Shown one piece after another: positions 1 through 9,143 of a DNA stretch of 45,962 nt. The translations under genes were made by a program, and so were the position numbers. The notes beneath the pieces are model-generated. The model had not been told where the DNA came from, searched no databases, and saw only the letters and a list, made by a program, of their open reading frames with translations. Position 1 is the stretch's first letter. Each line of letters starts with the position of its first letter. Origin of the DNA: Bdellovibrionales bacterium (GTDB lineage Bacteria; Bdellovibrionota; Bdellovibrionia; Bdellovibrionales; JAKFYE01); assembly GCA_021731045.1 (NCBI GenBank), contig JAKFYE010000001.1:1-45962 (forward strand). Reading direction: 5' to 3'.

Positions 1-2
1 AC

Positions 3-1088
3 GATGAAAACGGAAATCGCATTGCGAAGAAAGAAGATAAAAAAGAAGTTTTATCTAAATACGACGTCCAAGATCGCCTAACGAACTTTGGCGAATTTGA
101 ATATCAATACAACGCTAACGGCGAGCTAATTAAAAAGATCGAGCATAAATATGATTTTAATCACAAGAACTTCAACACCAAAAACGATAGGCTTGAGATC
201 ATCACTTACGAATACGACAGCTTCGGAAACCTTAAAAAAGTGACTTTGCCTAAAAACAAAGTCGTTGAGTACATCTTAGACGGCCAACATCGCAGAATCG
301 GCAAAAGACTCAACGGCGTGCTTAAAGAAGCCTACGTTTATCAATCACAAACACAGATTGCAGCCGTTCTTTCACCAACGGGCGTAATACTTAAACAATT
401 TATCTACGGAGAAAAACTAAACATTCCTGATTACGTTATCGAAAAAGGAAAAACGTATCGTATTATCTCCAATCAAATAGGATCGCCTGAATTACTTGTG
501 GAAGTTACTAAAGGAAAAATCGAAGAAGAGTTTGCATTCGATGAATTCGGAATCCCAGATAGACATAATGATGATAAAAGTATTCTGCCATTTGGCTTTG
601 CGGGAGGACTCTATGATCAAGACACAAAACTCGTTCATTTCGGAGCGAGAGATTATGATCCGGAGACAGGGCGATGGACTTCGAAAGATCCGATTGGGTT
701 TGGCGGTGGTGATACGAATCTATTTGGGTATGTTGCCAACAATCCAGTGAACTTTACGGACCCCAAGGGTACGGGGCCAGTATTGGGCGGACTTTGTGCG
801 GGATATGTTTCATATTCTACAACAAATTCACTTGTTGACGTAGGTGCTCTACAGTCCCAGTTGGATAGCATTAATAACGTTTTACAATCTGCAAGAAGTG
901 CGCTGAACGAGGAATTAGGAAAATCCTGTGTTGACGCAAATCGGGTATCCACGTTGAATAATATTATTGAGAAAAGAACGCAAGAAGGCCTTGATTTATC
1001 GAAGCAACTCGCTAATGCAATGCCAGGTCTTGATAGTGGAGCTATGGCTGCCGTATGTGTGGCACTCGCGCTGTTCACGCCTTACTAA
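3..1088 (+). CDS. Rhs/YD-repeat protein, C-terminal part with variable tip (5' end outside window)
   Basis: The frame is open from the window edge, so this is the 3' part of a larger gene; the internal GTG at 240 is not a convincing start. YD repeats (YEYDSFGNLKKV) are followed by the conserved Rhs core, ending in RDYDPETGRWTSKDPIGF and NPVNFTDPKG at 759-770. After DPKG come about 105 residues unlike the core: a Gly-rich hydrophobic stretch, a long helical and probably coiled-coil middle, and a hydrophobic Ala-rich end. Rhs proteins are known to use such exchangeable tips as toxins, released from a shell made by the YD repeats. Two small membrane proteins follow at once, as immunity genes usually do. 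A membrane-active tip is inference; no known nuclease or deaminase motif is visible. Confidence 0.9.
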   Translation, partial: DENGNRIAKKEDKKEVLSKYDVQDRLTNFGEFEYQYNANGELIKKIEHKYDFNHKNFNTKNDRLEIITYEYDSFGNLKKVTLPKNKVVEYILDGQHRRIGKRLNGVLKEAYVYQSQTQIAAVLSPTGVILKQFIYGEKLNIPDYVIEKGKTYRIISNQIGSPELLVEVTKGKIEEEFAFDEFGIPDRHNDDKSILPFGFAGGLYDQDTKLVHFGARDYDPETGRWTSKDPIGFGGGDTNLFGYVANNPVNFTDPKGTGPVLGGLCAGYVSYSTTNSLVDVGALQSQLDSINNVLQSARSALNEELGKSCVDANRVSTLNNIIEKRTQEGLDLSKQLANAMPGLDSGAMAAVCVALALFTPY

Positions 1089-1099
1089 AGGAATAATAA

Positions 1100-1393
1100 A
1101 TGGCAAATGGGATGTTAATCGCAGTGATAATGATTGTAGCCTTACAGGTTCTAGCACATTTATGGGCGCAGAAAAGTATGCCTCCAATATTAAAAACTAA
1201 GGAATCTCGACGTAAATCTAATATGAGTCTGCTGAAACTTTATTTCGGGGACTCATGGAAGTCTCTAGTTCCGAAAGAAGAGCATATTTTATTTCTTGAA
1301 TATAGAAAGGGAGTAAGAATCCAATCTATTTTGGGATTGATCGCTATATTTTTGTTTATTTTAAAACGTATTATTTTTGGCACCCAAGGATAG
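1100..1393 (+). CDS. Small two-helix membrane protein, candidate Rhs immunity protein 1
   Basis: This protein of 97 residues starts 11 bases after the rhs stop, with an AAGGA-type ribosome site. It has an N-terminal membrane helix (residues 5-22), a basic and polar middle containing GDSWKSLVPKEE, and a second helix near residues 75-92 followed by KR. I recognise no named family. The next gene encodes a clear paralogue. Position directly behind a variable Rhs tip, small size and membrane topology suggest an immunity protein that protects the inner membrane; this is inference from context. Confidence 0.7.
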   Translation: MANGMLIAVIMIVALQVLAHLWAQKSMPPILKTKESRRKSNMSLLKLYFGDSWKSLVPKEEHILFLEYRKGVRIQSILGLIAIFLFILKRIIFGTQG

Positions 1394-1400
1394 AACAGCT

Positions 1401-1667
1401 TTGGATTATAATTTAGTTCCAATTATTTTCTGGTTAATTTTTGCGCTATTTTTATTAGCACACTTTATGGGCTTAAGAACAAAACCAAAGCAGTTATCTC
1501 GCCCTTTAGCCAAGGGGTGGCGAATACTATTTGATAATTCTTGGCAAACTGAGTTGTCCTCCGATGAGAGCAAACAATTTTTACGGTATAGACGTTATCT
1601 TAGGGTTGAATGTGTGCTTCTAATTGGAATAGTTGTAATGCTTATAGTAAAACGAAACTGGTCATGA
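1401..1667 (+). CDS. Paralogue of the preceding membrane protein, candidate immunity protein 2
   Basis: This protein has 88 residues from the TTG chosen here; an upstream TTG at 1377 would overlap the previous gene. The later TTG has AAGGA ten bases upstream and gives the same distance from the N-terminus to the AH motif as in the preceding protein. Shared features are the N-terminal helix ending LLAHF, the middle block (I)LFDNSWQTELSSDE, FLRYRR before the second helix, and a closing VKR. The pair therefore looks like a tandem duplication that has diverged. Function as an alternative or additional immunity protein is inferred. Confidence 0.65.
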   Translation: MDYNLVPIIFWLIFALFLLAHFMGLRTKPKQLSRPLAKGWRILFDNSWQTELSSDESKQFLRYRRYLRVECVLLIGIVVMLIVKRNWS

Positions 1668-1747
1668 TGTTGGCAAACAATACGGATAAAACGTCATCTC
1701 ATTTTATTTTTAAAAGAAAAGTATAGCCGTGAAGCACTACTTATTTT

Positions 1748-1900
1748 TTGGGAGGATTAATAAAACATTATAGTTGGGTAACAGGTGCCTCGTTTTTAGT
1801 ACTTGTAATAATCGGCGGAATTTTGGCTGTGATAGGTAACCCCGTTTCAAAACAATTTGTAAAAAAGCGAACGTTCTTTAAATGGCATGAATATCGCTGA
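1748..1900 (+). CDS. Possible small single-helix membrane protein (very short ORF)
   Basis: This is an open frame of about 50 codons from a TTG, or from a non-standard start after the GGGAGG at 1750-1755. It encodes one strong membrane helix (SFLVLVIIGGILAVIG) followed by a basic tail (KKRTFFKWHEYR). The frame is closed by a stop just upstream. A separate 19-codon ORF (1667-1726) overlaps the previous gene's stop. The stretch could be a decayed third member of the immunity array, but no clear sequence match to the two preceding proteins is visible. Confidence 0.3.
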   Translation: MGGLIKHYSWVTGASFLVLVIIGGILAVIGNPVSKQFVKKRTFFKWHEYR

Positions 1901-1945
1901 GGCTAAGCTCGTGCTTAGTCAGCAGACTATTTATTGGAGGTAGTT

Positions 1946-2305
1946 GTGAAAAGAGTAACAATTTTGGTCCTACTGTTAATTATTTCAGCAAGTTCTGCCA
2001 TTGCTAATAGCAAGTGCGAAGTGCAGAAGGTTTGCGTAGGTGCCTCTTATATCGGAACAGACGTTAAGTCGATTTTTCAAACAATAACTGATTATGAGAT
2101 CAAGGATCTTCAGGAGTGCGTACAACACGCAAGCTTGCGTCTCGGCACTTTCATTGAATCTTATGAGAGCGAGTTAATCTCTTCACGATGTCATGCCTTA
2201 AAGGTCAATTTCAAGTACTCTGGTACCTGGACCTGGGACGCTGAAGATAATCGAAAGAAGCCTCTCCAAACAAGTGGATCTCTTATTTCAGACTTCTCTG
2301 ATTAA
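1946..2305 (+). CDS. Small secreted hypothetical protein with four cysteines
   Basis: The protein has 119 residues from a GTG placed five bases after the GGAGG at 1936-1940. It has a typical Sec signal peptide (KRVTILVLLLIISASSAIAN) with likely cleavage after AIA or AIAN. The mature part has four cysteines (KCEVQKVC, LQECV, SSRCH), which suggests two disulfides in the periplasm or outside. I do not recognise the family. It sits between the Rhs module and a transposase gene, so it may belong to the accessory cargo of this end of the window. Confidence 0.65.
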   Translation: MKRVTILVLLLIISASSAIANSKCEVQKVCVGASYIGTDVKSIFQTITDYEIKDLQECVQHASLRLGTFIESYESELISSRCHALKVNFKYSGTWTWDAEDNRKKPLQTSGSLISDFSD

Positions 2306-2548
2306 ACCACTTTGATCTGAGGCGCGACGAAATCGTGCCTCGATCTGAAACTTGAGAGCTTTCGATCCGGATTTCTAAAAGAATTTTTGCAAAGGGACTT
2401 CCGATTCAGTTTCGACGATTGATCGGATGGTCACTAAGAAATATGCGAGCCGCTCAACACCGGCATGTTTAAGTACCAACACTTCATTGGAAATAACCAC
2501 AAAATTTGGTTGGCAAGATTAGGATGAGAACGAGCCGTCGGTCTTCGG

Positions 2549-3877
2549 AATCACGGGTAAACGACACTAAGGAGCTGTAAGTCAAAATTATCCAGCTTGC
2601 AGTTTTCTGACTTTATTAATCTCGACGATTTTGAAGAACCACTTGAGTCTGGTTTCTAATTCTTTCTTTAGTTCAAATGGATTCAGACGTTCAAGTCGGG
2701 CTCTCATAATTATTTTTTCTTTGTCTGTAACATGATTTGATTCTGTTAACCTTTGATAAGGCGTCTTCGGCTCATCATGCTTCTTAATCACCTTACCCCC
2801 TAATCTTGTCTTCGATTTTAACTTCATCACCGGAGTAAAATAGTTCCAAAGCGGGTTCCAATAAAACTTGTAAATCTCATTCATTAAATCTACCAAGTCT
2901 TGATGGTCAAAACGATCGTAACCAAATAGCTCTCTAACGTGCGTCCAGTTCTTTTGTTCAACGTGGGCGTTGTCGTTTTTCTTGTACGGTCTTCTGCGCA
3001 CAATTTCTACTTTCTCCGGGCGGTTATTAAAATAATCGTGTAACTCGTGGTTAAAAAACTCATTGCCATTGTCTGAGGCAAAACCTTTTATTTTGAATGG
3101 CAATGAGCGTTCAACTTCTCCTATAGCACCACGTACTTTTCTACTCTCTTTTGTCCATACGGCTCTATTCTCAGTCCACGCCGAAAATAAGTCGGTCATC
3201 GTAAGACTGTTAGTAAACTCTCCGGCTAAGGAGTTTCCACAATGAGCAACCGTATCGGCTTCAATAAAACCCGGCTCTTTTATATCTCCATCCAAAAGTT
3301 TTATTGGAATTTTATTTTTTATAAAAGACTCTGCAGATCTAGTTGAAGAAATACCCTTTACTTTTCCCTCTTTAAACGGCTTTAAAAGACGATCAATCGT
3401 AGCGCTACTGATTTGCAGTAAACGCTCTTTAGTCGCTTTTGGACAATCGTAAAAGGGAAGCCATAGCGAAATAGCGGCTTTCATTTTTTTACCACACATC
3501 TGGTTCATCTCATTCCATAAAACATGTAAGTGATGAACAACCTCGGGGCCATAAATTATTTTTGGTCCAGGTTTAGTACCGTTTGGAATTGGGAGCTCAT
3601 TTAAAAGTTTAATTGCGTGCTTTCTTGTTACCGAAAACACCTCACAGAACTCGTCTAAAATCAGGGCCTTTTCTTTTCTTGCGCTTTTCTGATAGCGTAA
3701 ATGAACTTTACCAATATATGCTCTTTTAAGCTCTTGGGTCATACCTAAGCCTCCTTGCCAGGTTAGAAGTTTCGTCACTTATAACTTTAGCTGGTGGCAG
3801 AAATATGACTCAACGAGCTTTCTTCGGTGGCCGCAATTTGATGCAACCACCCCCTCTCGGTGTCATTTAATATGATT
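2549..3877 (-). mobile_element. Candidate insertion sequence around the rve transposase
   Basis: The transposase gene is bracketed by imperfect inverted repeats. On the left (2549-2567) is AATCACGGGTAAACGACAC; on the right (3860-3877), read on the minus strand, is AATCATATTAAATGACAC, giving shared AATCA, TAAA and GACAC blocks. I see no clean target duplication, so the true ends are uncertain. The 2306-2587 stretch before the gene holds no ORF I can support. Confidence 0.35.
2588..3742 (-). CDS. DDE (rve integrase-core) transposase
   Basis: The protein has 384 residues from the ATG, preceded on the minus strand by AAGGAGG seven bases away; a longer GTG-start frame exists but lacks such a site. 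The N-terminal third looks like a helix-turn-helix region (EVFSVTRKHAIKLLNEL). The core shows the retroviral-integrase-like triad: Asp near 160 (EADTVAHCG), Asp near 223 (SDNGNEF) and Glu near 261 (AHVEQKNW). A basic C-terminal part follows. It looks intact. I cannot assign the IS family safely; IS481, ISNCY or related rve families are possible. Confidence 0.85.
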   Translation of the reverse strand: MTQELKRAYIGKVHLRYQKSARKEKALILDEFCEVFSVTRKHAIKLLNELPIPNGTKPGPKIIYGPEVVHHLHVLWNEMNQMCGKKMKAAISLWLPFYDCPKATKERLLQISSATIDRLLKPFKEGKVKGISSTRSAESFIKNKIPIKLLDGDIKEPGFIEADTVAHCGNSLAGEFTNSLTMTDLFSAWTENRAVWTKESRKVRGAIGEVERSLPFKIKGFASDNGNEFFNHELHDYFNNRPEKVEIVRRRPYKKNDNAHVEQKNWTHVRELFGYDRFDHQDLVDLMNEIYKFYWNPLWNYFTPVMKLKSKTRLGGKVIKKHDEPKTPYQRLTESNHVTDKEKIIMRARLERLNPFELKKELETRLKWFFKIVEINKVRKLQAG

Positions 3878-3991
3878 CAATTCGAAAAGCGATGTCGCCG
3901 TACCTTTTGGTCGCGGAATTGCTTATATGCGTACCTGTATAGTGAGATGAAATGTGGTGGTTTTTAGCACGTTTTGTATGACCAAAAATGG

Positions 3992-4016
3992 CAACTGTTT
4001 GAAGGTTGAACAGTTG
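3992..4016 (+). promoter_or_regulatory. Hairpin or operator just before the small secreted protein gene
   Basis: Perfect 8-bp arms CAACTGTT and AACAGTTG are separated by nine bases and end six bases before the GAGAGG ribosome site. It could be an operator or an RNA hairpin in the leader. There is no T-tract, so it is not a terminator on the plus strand. Confidence 0.4.
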
Positions 4017-4034
4017 AGATAACGAGAGGTAGTT

Positions 4035-4427
4035 ATGCGTAAAATTTTAGTTCTTTTATCAATGTTGGTTTCTATGACTTCGTTTGCCGGTATGACCGAG
4101 TCAAAAACGTATAAGCTACAAAAGGCTGTCGATAAGCATAACTATTTAGTTATAAATTCGGCTTCGTTTTTAACGGATACAAAAGAGAAGTTGAGCCTTT
4201 ACTGCGTTTTTGTTCCAATGTCTTTAAGCGCAGAGTTGTGGGTAGCTGTTCAAAACACACCGGAAACTCCAAATAACTATCTTGCTGTTTTGCCTCTTGA
4301 TTCTTACTCCGTATGCAAAAAAGAAATTAATAGCATTCGCGAAGAAGTGGTTTCAGGAATTTCTTCGTCATTGATTCTTTCAAATTCTCAAAAGAAATAC
4401 TTCAGAAGCATCGAAAGATCGAACTAA
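4035..4427 (+). CDS. Small secreted hypothetical protein
   Basis: The protein has 130 residues, with a GAGAGG ribosome site upstream. The signal peptide is clear (MRKILVLLSMLVSMTSFAG, cleavage likely after SFA). The mature protein is polar with two cysteines (LYCVF, SVCKKE) and a Ser/Lys-rich C-terminus. I recognise no family. It lies between the transposase gene and a 59-bp palindrome, and is convergent with purF. Confidence 0.65.
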   Translation: MRKILVLLSMLVSMTSFAGMTESKTYKLQKAVDKHNYLVINSASFLTDTKEKLSLYCVFVPMSLSAELWVAVQNTPETPNNYLAVLPLDSYSVCKKEINSIREEVVSGISSSLILSNSQKKYFRSIERSN

Positions 4428-4431
4428 GTAA

Positions 4432-4490
4432 ATAGGTGCCTACCACCTTTTGTGGATGCGTCGCATCCACAAAAGGTGGTAGGCACCTAT
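4432..4490. repeat. 59-bp perfect palindrome between convergent genes
   Basis: Two 29-base arms pair without mismatch around a single T at 4461. The outer part contains AGGTGCCTACCACC and the inner part GTGGATGCG. It fills the spacer between the small secreted protein and purF, so it could terminate both transcripts. It has no T-tract on either side and looks more like a dispersed palindromic repeat than a standard intrinsic terminator. Confidence 0.85.
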
Positions 4491-4501
4491 AGAAACCAGT
4501 T

Positions 4502-5944
4502 TTAATCGTAAAGTGGAGTTGGGTACTTTTGATCAAAGCACGCGGCACAGAAGCTTCCGCGCTCCCCTTTTACCGATTTAAATAAGCCCTCAAAAGAGAG
4601 ATAGCCTAAAGAGTCGGCTTCGACAAAATTGCAGATTTCTTGAACGGATTTATTGGCCGCAATAAGCTCCGATTTATTGGGCGTGTCGACGCCGTAAAAA
4701 CATGGGCCCATGGTGGGCGGAGCGGCGATGCGAATGTGCACTTCTTTAGCTCCGGCTTGACGAATCAATTGCACAATTTTTTTGCTGGTGGTCCCACGTA
4801 CTAAAGAGTCGTCGATCACGATCACTCTTTTGCCTTGGAGAACCGCCGCCTGAGGATTTAATTTAATTTTAACTCCGAAACTGCGAATGGCCTGCTTAGG
4901 TTCAATAAAGGTTCGTCCTACGTAATGATTACGAATAATTCCTAGCTCAAATGGGATTCCGCTTTCTTGAGAATACCCGATCGCTGCGGGCACACCACTA
5001 TCAGGAACAGGTACGACAAGATCCGCACTGACTTTATTTTCGTGTGCGAGCGCGCGACCTAAGTTTTTACGTGTTTCGTAAACGCTGCCGCCAAATACAA
5101 TAGAATCTGGTCGCGCAAAATAGACGTGTTCAAATACGCAACGTGCGAGTTTATGATTTTTATCTGCAAAACGAATAGAGTGCTCACCGTCTTTATCGAT
5201 CCAAAAAATTTCGCCAGGTTCGATCTCGCGTACAAATGTCGCGCCGATAAGATCAAACGCACAGGTTTCACTGGCAACGATGGTGGAATACCCGCCTTCA
5301 GCATTTAAACGCTTACCTAAAACTAGAGGACGAAAACCCCATGGATCCCGAATCGCAACCATTTGACGATCATCTAAAAATACAAAACTAAAGGCGCCTT
5401 CAAGACGACTGACGGATCTTTTCAAAGCTTCAATAATATCAGACTCTGGTGAACGTGCGAGTAAATGAAGTAAAACTTCGGTGTCGTTGGTGCCTTGAAA
5501 AATTGAGCCTTCGTCGGATAACTCTTGGCGAATCATCGCGGCATTTACAATATTTCCATTGTGCGCTAAAGCGACCGGACGATTTTTAACTCGTGCCGTA
5601 AGTGGTTGCGCATTTGTTAAAAGATTCGAGCCCGTTGTGGAGTAGCGAACATGCCCAATAGCCGCGCGGCCTCGCAGACGCTCCAAATCTTTTTCTTTAT
5701 AGGCGTCGGCAACTAAGCCCATCGCTTTGTGATGGACGTGATGAGGCGCACCCTCTTTTTCAGTGAGCGAAACAATTCCGGTGGATTCTTGTCCGCGATG
5801 TTGAAGCGCATACAAACCAAGATATGTTAGATGACTGGCCTCTTTGTCATTCCATAAACCAAAAACACCGCATTCGTCTTTCCAATGCTGATTACGCGTC
5901 GGACGTTCTACAAATTCAGGCTCTAGGTTGGATTGTGATTTCAA
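4502..5944 (-). CDS. purF: Amidophosphoribosyltransferase
   Basis: The enzyme makes phosphoribosylamine from PRPP and glutamine, the first committed step of purine synthesis. The protein has 480 residues from a TTG, fixed by GAGGAGG six bases upstream. The catalytic N-terminal cysteine is Cys25 (DECGVFG), so a 24-residue propeptide would have to be removed, as in Bacillus-type enzymes. The glutaminase (Ntn) domain covers roughly 25-260 and the phosphoribosyltransferase domain carries VIVIDDSLVRGTT near 375. Cysteines near 268, 415, 466 and 469 (RCVFEH, GPCFYG, FCAAC) match the 4Fe-4S ligands of the B. subtilis enzyme. It is last in the pur operon, 32 bases after purL, the only sizeable gap there. 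Confidence 0.97.
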   Translation of the reverse strand: MKSQSNLEPEFVERPTRNQHWKDECGVFGLWNDKEASHLTYLGLYALQHRGQESTGIVSLTEKEGAPHHVHHKAMGLVADAYKEKDLERLRGRAAIGHVRYSTTGSNLLTNAQPLTARVKNRPVALAHNGNIVNAAMIRQELSDEGSIFQGTNDTEVLLHLLARSPESDIIEALKRSVSRLEGAFSFVFLDDRQMVAIRDPWGFRPLVLGKRLNAEGGYSTIVASETCAFDLIGATFVREIEPGEIFWIDKDGEHSIRFADKNHKLARCVFEHVYFARPDSIVFGGSVYETRKNLGRALAHENKVSADLVVPVPDSGVPAAIGYSQESGIPFELGIIRNHYVGRTFIEPKQAIRSFGVKIKLNPQAAVLQGKRVIVIDDSLVRGTTSKKIVQLIRQAGAKEVHIRIAAPPTMGPCFYGVDTPNKSELIAANKSVQEICNFVEADSLGYLSFEGLFKSVKGERGSFCAACFDQKYPTPLYD

Positions 5945-5976
5945 TTTGATCCTCCTCGAATTTGTTTAAAACGCCC

Positions 5977-8235
5977 TTACGACAGGAGAGTTTCAAAGTG
6001 TTGGCCCCAACCATGCTCGTAATTTTGATTTAATTCTGCAAAACTTATTTGGGTATTTCCAATTTTTAATTTTCGTGCCGTTTGATTTGCATAATCGGCA
6101 CCCTGAGTCTGCCCAATACGAATCATATTCACACGCTCACCAAGACTTTTAGATTTAGCTGCAAATAATTTTTCAAAACGCGATTGGTGCTGGTTTTCAA
6201 CAACTAAAATGACCTCATACAATCGTTCTAAAAATAAATCTCGTGGAGTCGGAAAACATTTTGTAAATTCTGAAGTTTCAATATCTATGTCTACATTTTC
6301 ACACATGCGCGCTAATGCATAGGCTAATCCAAATTTACCAACGGCTTTCGATGCATTCACAAGAGTGAGCCCCGTGTCTGAAGTTTCAGTCGTTAAATCT
6401 CTAAGAAGATTTACAAACAAAGCGACGTCTTGGGGCTTAATTTCTCCCCAGCCTGTGACAGTTTGAGATTGGGTTTCTTGCAGCACGCCTCCGAGCACAA
6501 CTTGAGGCAAAGAGACTAAGTAAATGGCTGAATTTCCCACGCTCATTTTATCGCTCGGACCTGTGTTGCGACCCGCCTCTCGCACGCCCACGACTCCTGT
6601 CGAAGGCGTAGAGGTTATATTTTTACCTTCGGTTTCATTATAAAAGCTTACGTTTCCTGAAATAATCGGAGCATTCAGCGCCTGACATTGCTCGCTCATT
6701 GCACGTAGCGAGGCTACAAACTGCGACATGATTTCTGGTTTTTCTGGATTACCAAAATTTAAACAATCGGTGACACCCACCGCTTCAAAACCTTTTATCG
6801 CCAATTCTATTGCCGGAAACGCCACGCTATCGGCCCCACCTATTTGCGCATCAAATCGCATAACATACGGACGACAACCTAAAACGACCGAAAGCCCTCG
6901 CCCCGAATCTGGCAATCGCACAAATCCAACATCGGAGCTGCAATCTTGCACCGTACGCGCACCTACACGTTGATCGTATTGATCAAATATCCAATTTCGT
7001 GCACACCCCTGCTCACTTGTTAAACACGCAAGCAAGGTTTGTTTAATATCTCGCACGTCTAACTCAATTTCACCATCGCACGTCACTTTGTTTTTTGGTT
7101 GCCACGGATGAAAATCGCGATGATGTTGCGGCGCCTGCTCAACTAAAATATCGGGATCGATCTCGGTCAAAACTTCACCTTTCCATTTTAAAGTGACAGT
7201 TTTTTTAGCCACCACTTCGCCAATGATGGAGGCATCTAAGTTCCAACGATTAAATATTTTTTGCAGACGCTCAAATTTTGCTGGCTCACACATCAGCAGC
7301 ATGCGCTCTTGGCTTTCTGAAAGTAAAATATCTTCGGGAGTTAAAGAGTTATCTCTTAACGGAACTTTCGAAAGATCAATAATAAAACCCACGCCGCCCT
7401 TTGAGGCCATTTCAAAACTCGAAGACGTTAAACCCGCAGCTCCCATATCTTGAATCGAAGCCACTAAATCTTCCTTCATGACTTCAAGGCACGACTCAAT
7501 CAAAAGTTTTTCAAAAAATGGATCGCCAATTTGCACCGTGGGCCGTTTGCTCGCCGAATTTTCATCAAAACTTTCAGACGCCATCGATGCACCATGAACA
7601 CCATCACGCCCCGTTTTAGCTCCTACGTAGACAACGTAATTTCCGACTCCGCGTGCTTTTGAGAGAAATACTTTTTCTCCGGGACGAAAAAGTCCCAATG
7701 CAAAAGCATTTACTAAAATATTCGTGTTATAACTGGAATGAAACTCGGTTTGACCTGTGATGTTCGGCACGCCAACGCTGTTTCCGTATCCGCCAATTCC
7801 TCGCACCACACCATCGACTAAGGTTTGCATGCGCGGCGCTTTGGGATTTCCAAAGCATAAAAAATTTCCTAGAGCTATGGGCCGAGCTCCCATTGTAAAC
7901 ACATCTCGAAGAATACCGCCGACACCCGTGGCCGCGCCTTGATACGGCTCAATAAAACTAGGATGATTGTGGCTCTCCATTTTAAACGCCACGCGCTCGC
8001 CCATTCCTAAATCGATAACGCCTGCATTTTCACCAAAACTTTCCAACACTCGCGAGGATTTATTAAAAAGATTTTTAAGATGAACTTTGGAACTTTTGTA
8101 AGAGCAATGCTCACTCCACAAAGCTGAAAACAAAGCCCACTCAACACCGACGGGATCACGACCCAAAAGCTGTTGAATGCGCTCATATTCTTTTTTGTTA
8201 AGTCGGTAAGTTTTAAGTTTAGCTTCTAAACTCAT
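5977..8235 (-). CDS. purL: Phosphoribosylformylglycinamidine synthase, PurL subunit
   Basis: This is the ATP-dependent synthetase subunit that makes FGAM. Its 752 residues are the short form, which needs separate PurQ and PurS, and both are encoded just upstream. Visible family blocks are [12 protein letters not shown] near residue 40, the [21 protein letters not shown] block near 88-108, the [13 protein letters not shown] block near 260, and the second ATPase half with [12 protein letters not shown] and [11 protein letters not shown]. Its start overlaps the purQ stop by four bases, which suggests translational coupling and equal supply of subunits. Confidence 0.97.
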   Translation of the reverse strand: MSLEAKLKTYRLNKKEYERIQQLLGRDPVGVEWALFSALWSEHCSYKSSKVHLKNLFNKSSRVLESFGENAGVIDLGMGERVAFKMESHNHPSFIEPYQGAATGVGGILRDVFTMGARPIALGNFLCFGNPKAPRMQTLVDGVVRGIGGYGNSVGVPNITGQTEFHSSYNTNILVNAFALGLFRPGEKVFLSKARGVGNYVVYVGAKTGRDGVHGASMASESFDENSASKRPTVQIGDPFFEKLLIESCLEVMKEDLVASIQDMGAAGLTSSSFEMASKGGVGFIIDLSKVPLRDNSLTPEDILLSESQERMLLMCEPAKFERLQKIFNRWNLDASIIGEVVAKKTVTLKWKGEVLTEIDPDILVEQAPQHHRDFHPWQPKNKVTCDGEIELDVRDIKQTLLACLTSEQGCARNWIFDQYDQRVGARTVQDCSSDVGFVRLPDSGRGLSVVLGCRPYVMRFDAQIGGADSVAFPAIELAIKGFEAVGVTDCLNFGNPEKPEIMSQFVASLRAMSEQCQALNAPIISGNVSFYNETEGKNITSTPSTGVVGVREAGRNTGPSDKMSVGNSAIYLVSLPQVVLGGVLQETQSQTVTGWGEIKPQDVALFVNLLRDLTTETSDTGLTLVNASKAVGKFGLAYALARMCENVDIDIETSEFTKCFPTPRDLFLERLYEVILVVENQHQSRFEKLFAAKSKSLGERVNMIRIGQTQGADYANQTARKLKIGNTQISFAELNQNYEHGWGQHFETLLS

Positions 8236-8903
8236 GCAAACCCCTTAAAAAAAGAATATCCATCGTCGCTCCCGTGAATCTCAACATCCATTGCACGTTC
8301 GGGATGCGGCATGAGAGCGCACACGTTAAAAGTTTCATTGAGAATGCCAGCAATATTACGAACGCTCCCGTTTAAATTTGTCTCTTCGGTGTAGGTTGCT
8401 AAGATTCGATCTTGATCAAAAAGTTTATTGATAACGGAATCGTCGGCAAAGAAACGTCCTTCTCCATGAGCAATCGGCACGATATTGCCGCTGCCGGCAC
8501 CTAGGGCTTCAGACCATGGGCCCTTAATTTTTTGTCCACATAGATCCACCCAACTATCGATGAATCTCTGATTTTTATTTCGGAGTAGCACTCCTGGTAA
8601 CAATCCCGATTCACACAAAATTTGAAATCCATTACAGATACCTAAAATTGGAGTTCCTTTTTTTGCAGCTTCACGCACAGACTCCATCACCGGACTCCGC
8701 GCGGCCAAGGCTCCGCATCTTAAATAGTCTCCGTAACTAAAACCGCCAGGTATAATAAGTGCTTCGTAGTCAGTGACATTAAACCGATCTTCAAACCAAC
8801 ACCATTGAGGTTTTCGACCAATGAGTTCAAGCGCATTCCATACGTCGTAATCGCAGTTAGAACCAAGAAATCTGACAATGCCGATCGGCTTTTTTGCTGA
8901 CAT
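8232..8903 (-). CDS. purQ: Phosphoribosylformylglycinamidine synthase, glutaminase subunit
   Basis: This is a class I glutamine amidotransferase that feeds ammonia to PurL. It has 223 residues. The nucleophile is Cys90 in [11 protein letters not shown] and the other triad residues are His200 and Glu202 in PHPERAMD. The N-terminal [11 protein letters not shown] is typical of PurQ. The gene begins directly after the purS stop and overlaps purL, so PurS, PurQ and PurL are made from adjoining reading frames. Confidence 0.97.
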   Translation of the reverse strand: MSAKKPIGIVRFLGSNCDYDVWNALELIGRKPQWCWFEDRFNVTDYEALIIPGGFSYGDYLRCGALAARSPVMESVREAAKKGTPILGICNGFQILCESGLLPGVLLRNKNQRFIDSWVDLCGQKIKGPWSEALGAGSGNIVPIAHGEGRFFADDSVINKLFDQDRILATYTEETNLNGSVRNIAGILNETFNVCALMPHPERAMDVEIHGSDDGYSFFKGFA

Positions 8904-9143
8904 TTATTCTAGGACCTCAAGCTCAAATGTTTCGATCAAAGGGTTATGTAACACAAAATTCGATATCTCTTTGGCTTTTTCTAGCGCCTTATCTTTATTT
9001 GTTTCGTTCACATCCAAGACAATAAATTTTCCGATTCGACAGGATGAAACTTCGCGGCCGTTTTGCTTGAGAGATTTTTCAACCGCGCGTCCTTGTAAAT
9101 CTAAAACTTCTTTGCGTGGTAAAACTTTAACTCCTATTTTCAT
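8904..9143 (-). CDS. purS: Phosphoribosylformylglycinamidine synthase, PurS subunit
   Basis: This is the small third subunit that bridges PurQ and PurL in Gram-positive, archaeal and some other bacterial FGAM synthases. Its 79 residues are the usual size. Family features are the opening KIGVKVLPRKEVLDLQGRAV, then GREVSSCRIGKFIVLDV, and the C-terminal NPLIETFELEVLE. It overlaps the purC stop by four bases and touches purQ with no gap. Confidence 0.95.
   Translation of the reverse strand: MKIGVKVLPRKEVLDLQGRAVEKSLKQNGREVSSCRIGKFIVLDVNETNKDKALEKAKEISNFVLHNPLIETFELEVLE

Noticed and set aside
653-1078. 141-codon minus-strand frame opposite the Rhs tip
   Set aside because: It is fully within the rhs reading frame on the other strand, including the complement of the conserved core; no independent signals.
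4432-4490. CRISPR repeat or attachment site
   Set aside because: A single palindrome with no spacers, no cas genes and no integrase with a tRNA target nearby.
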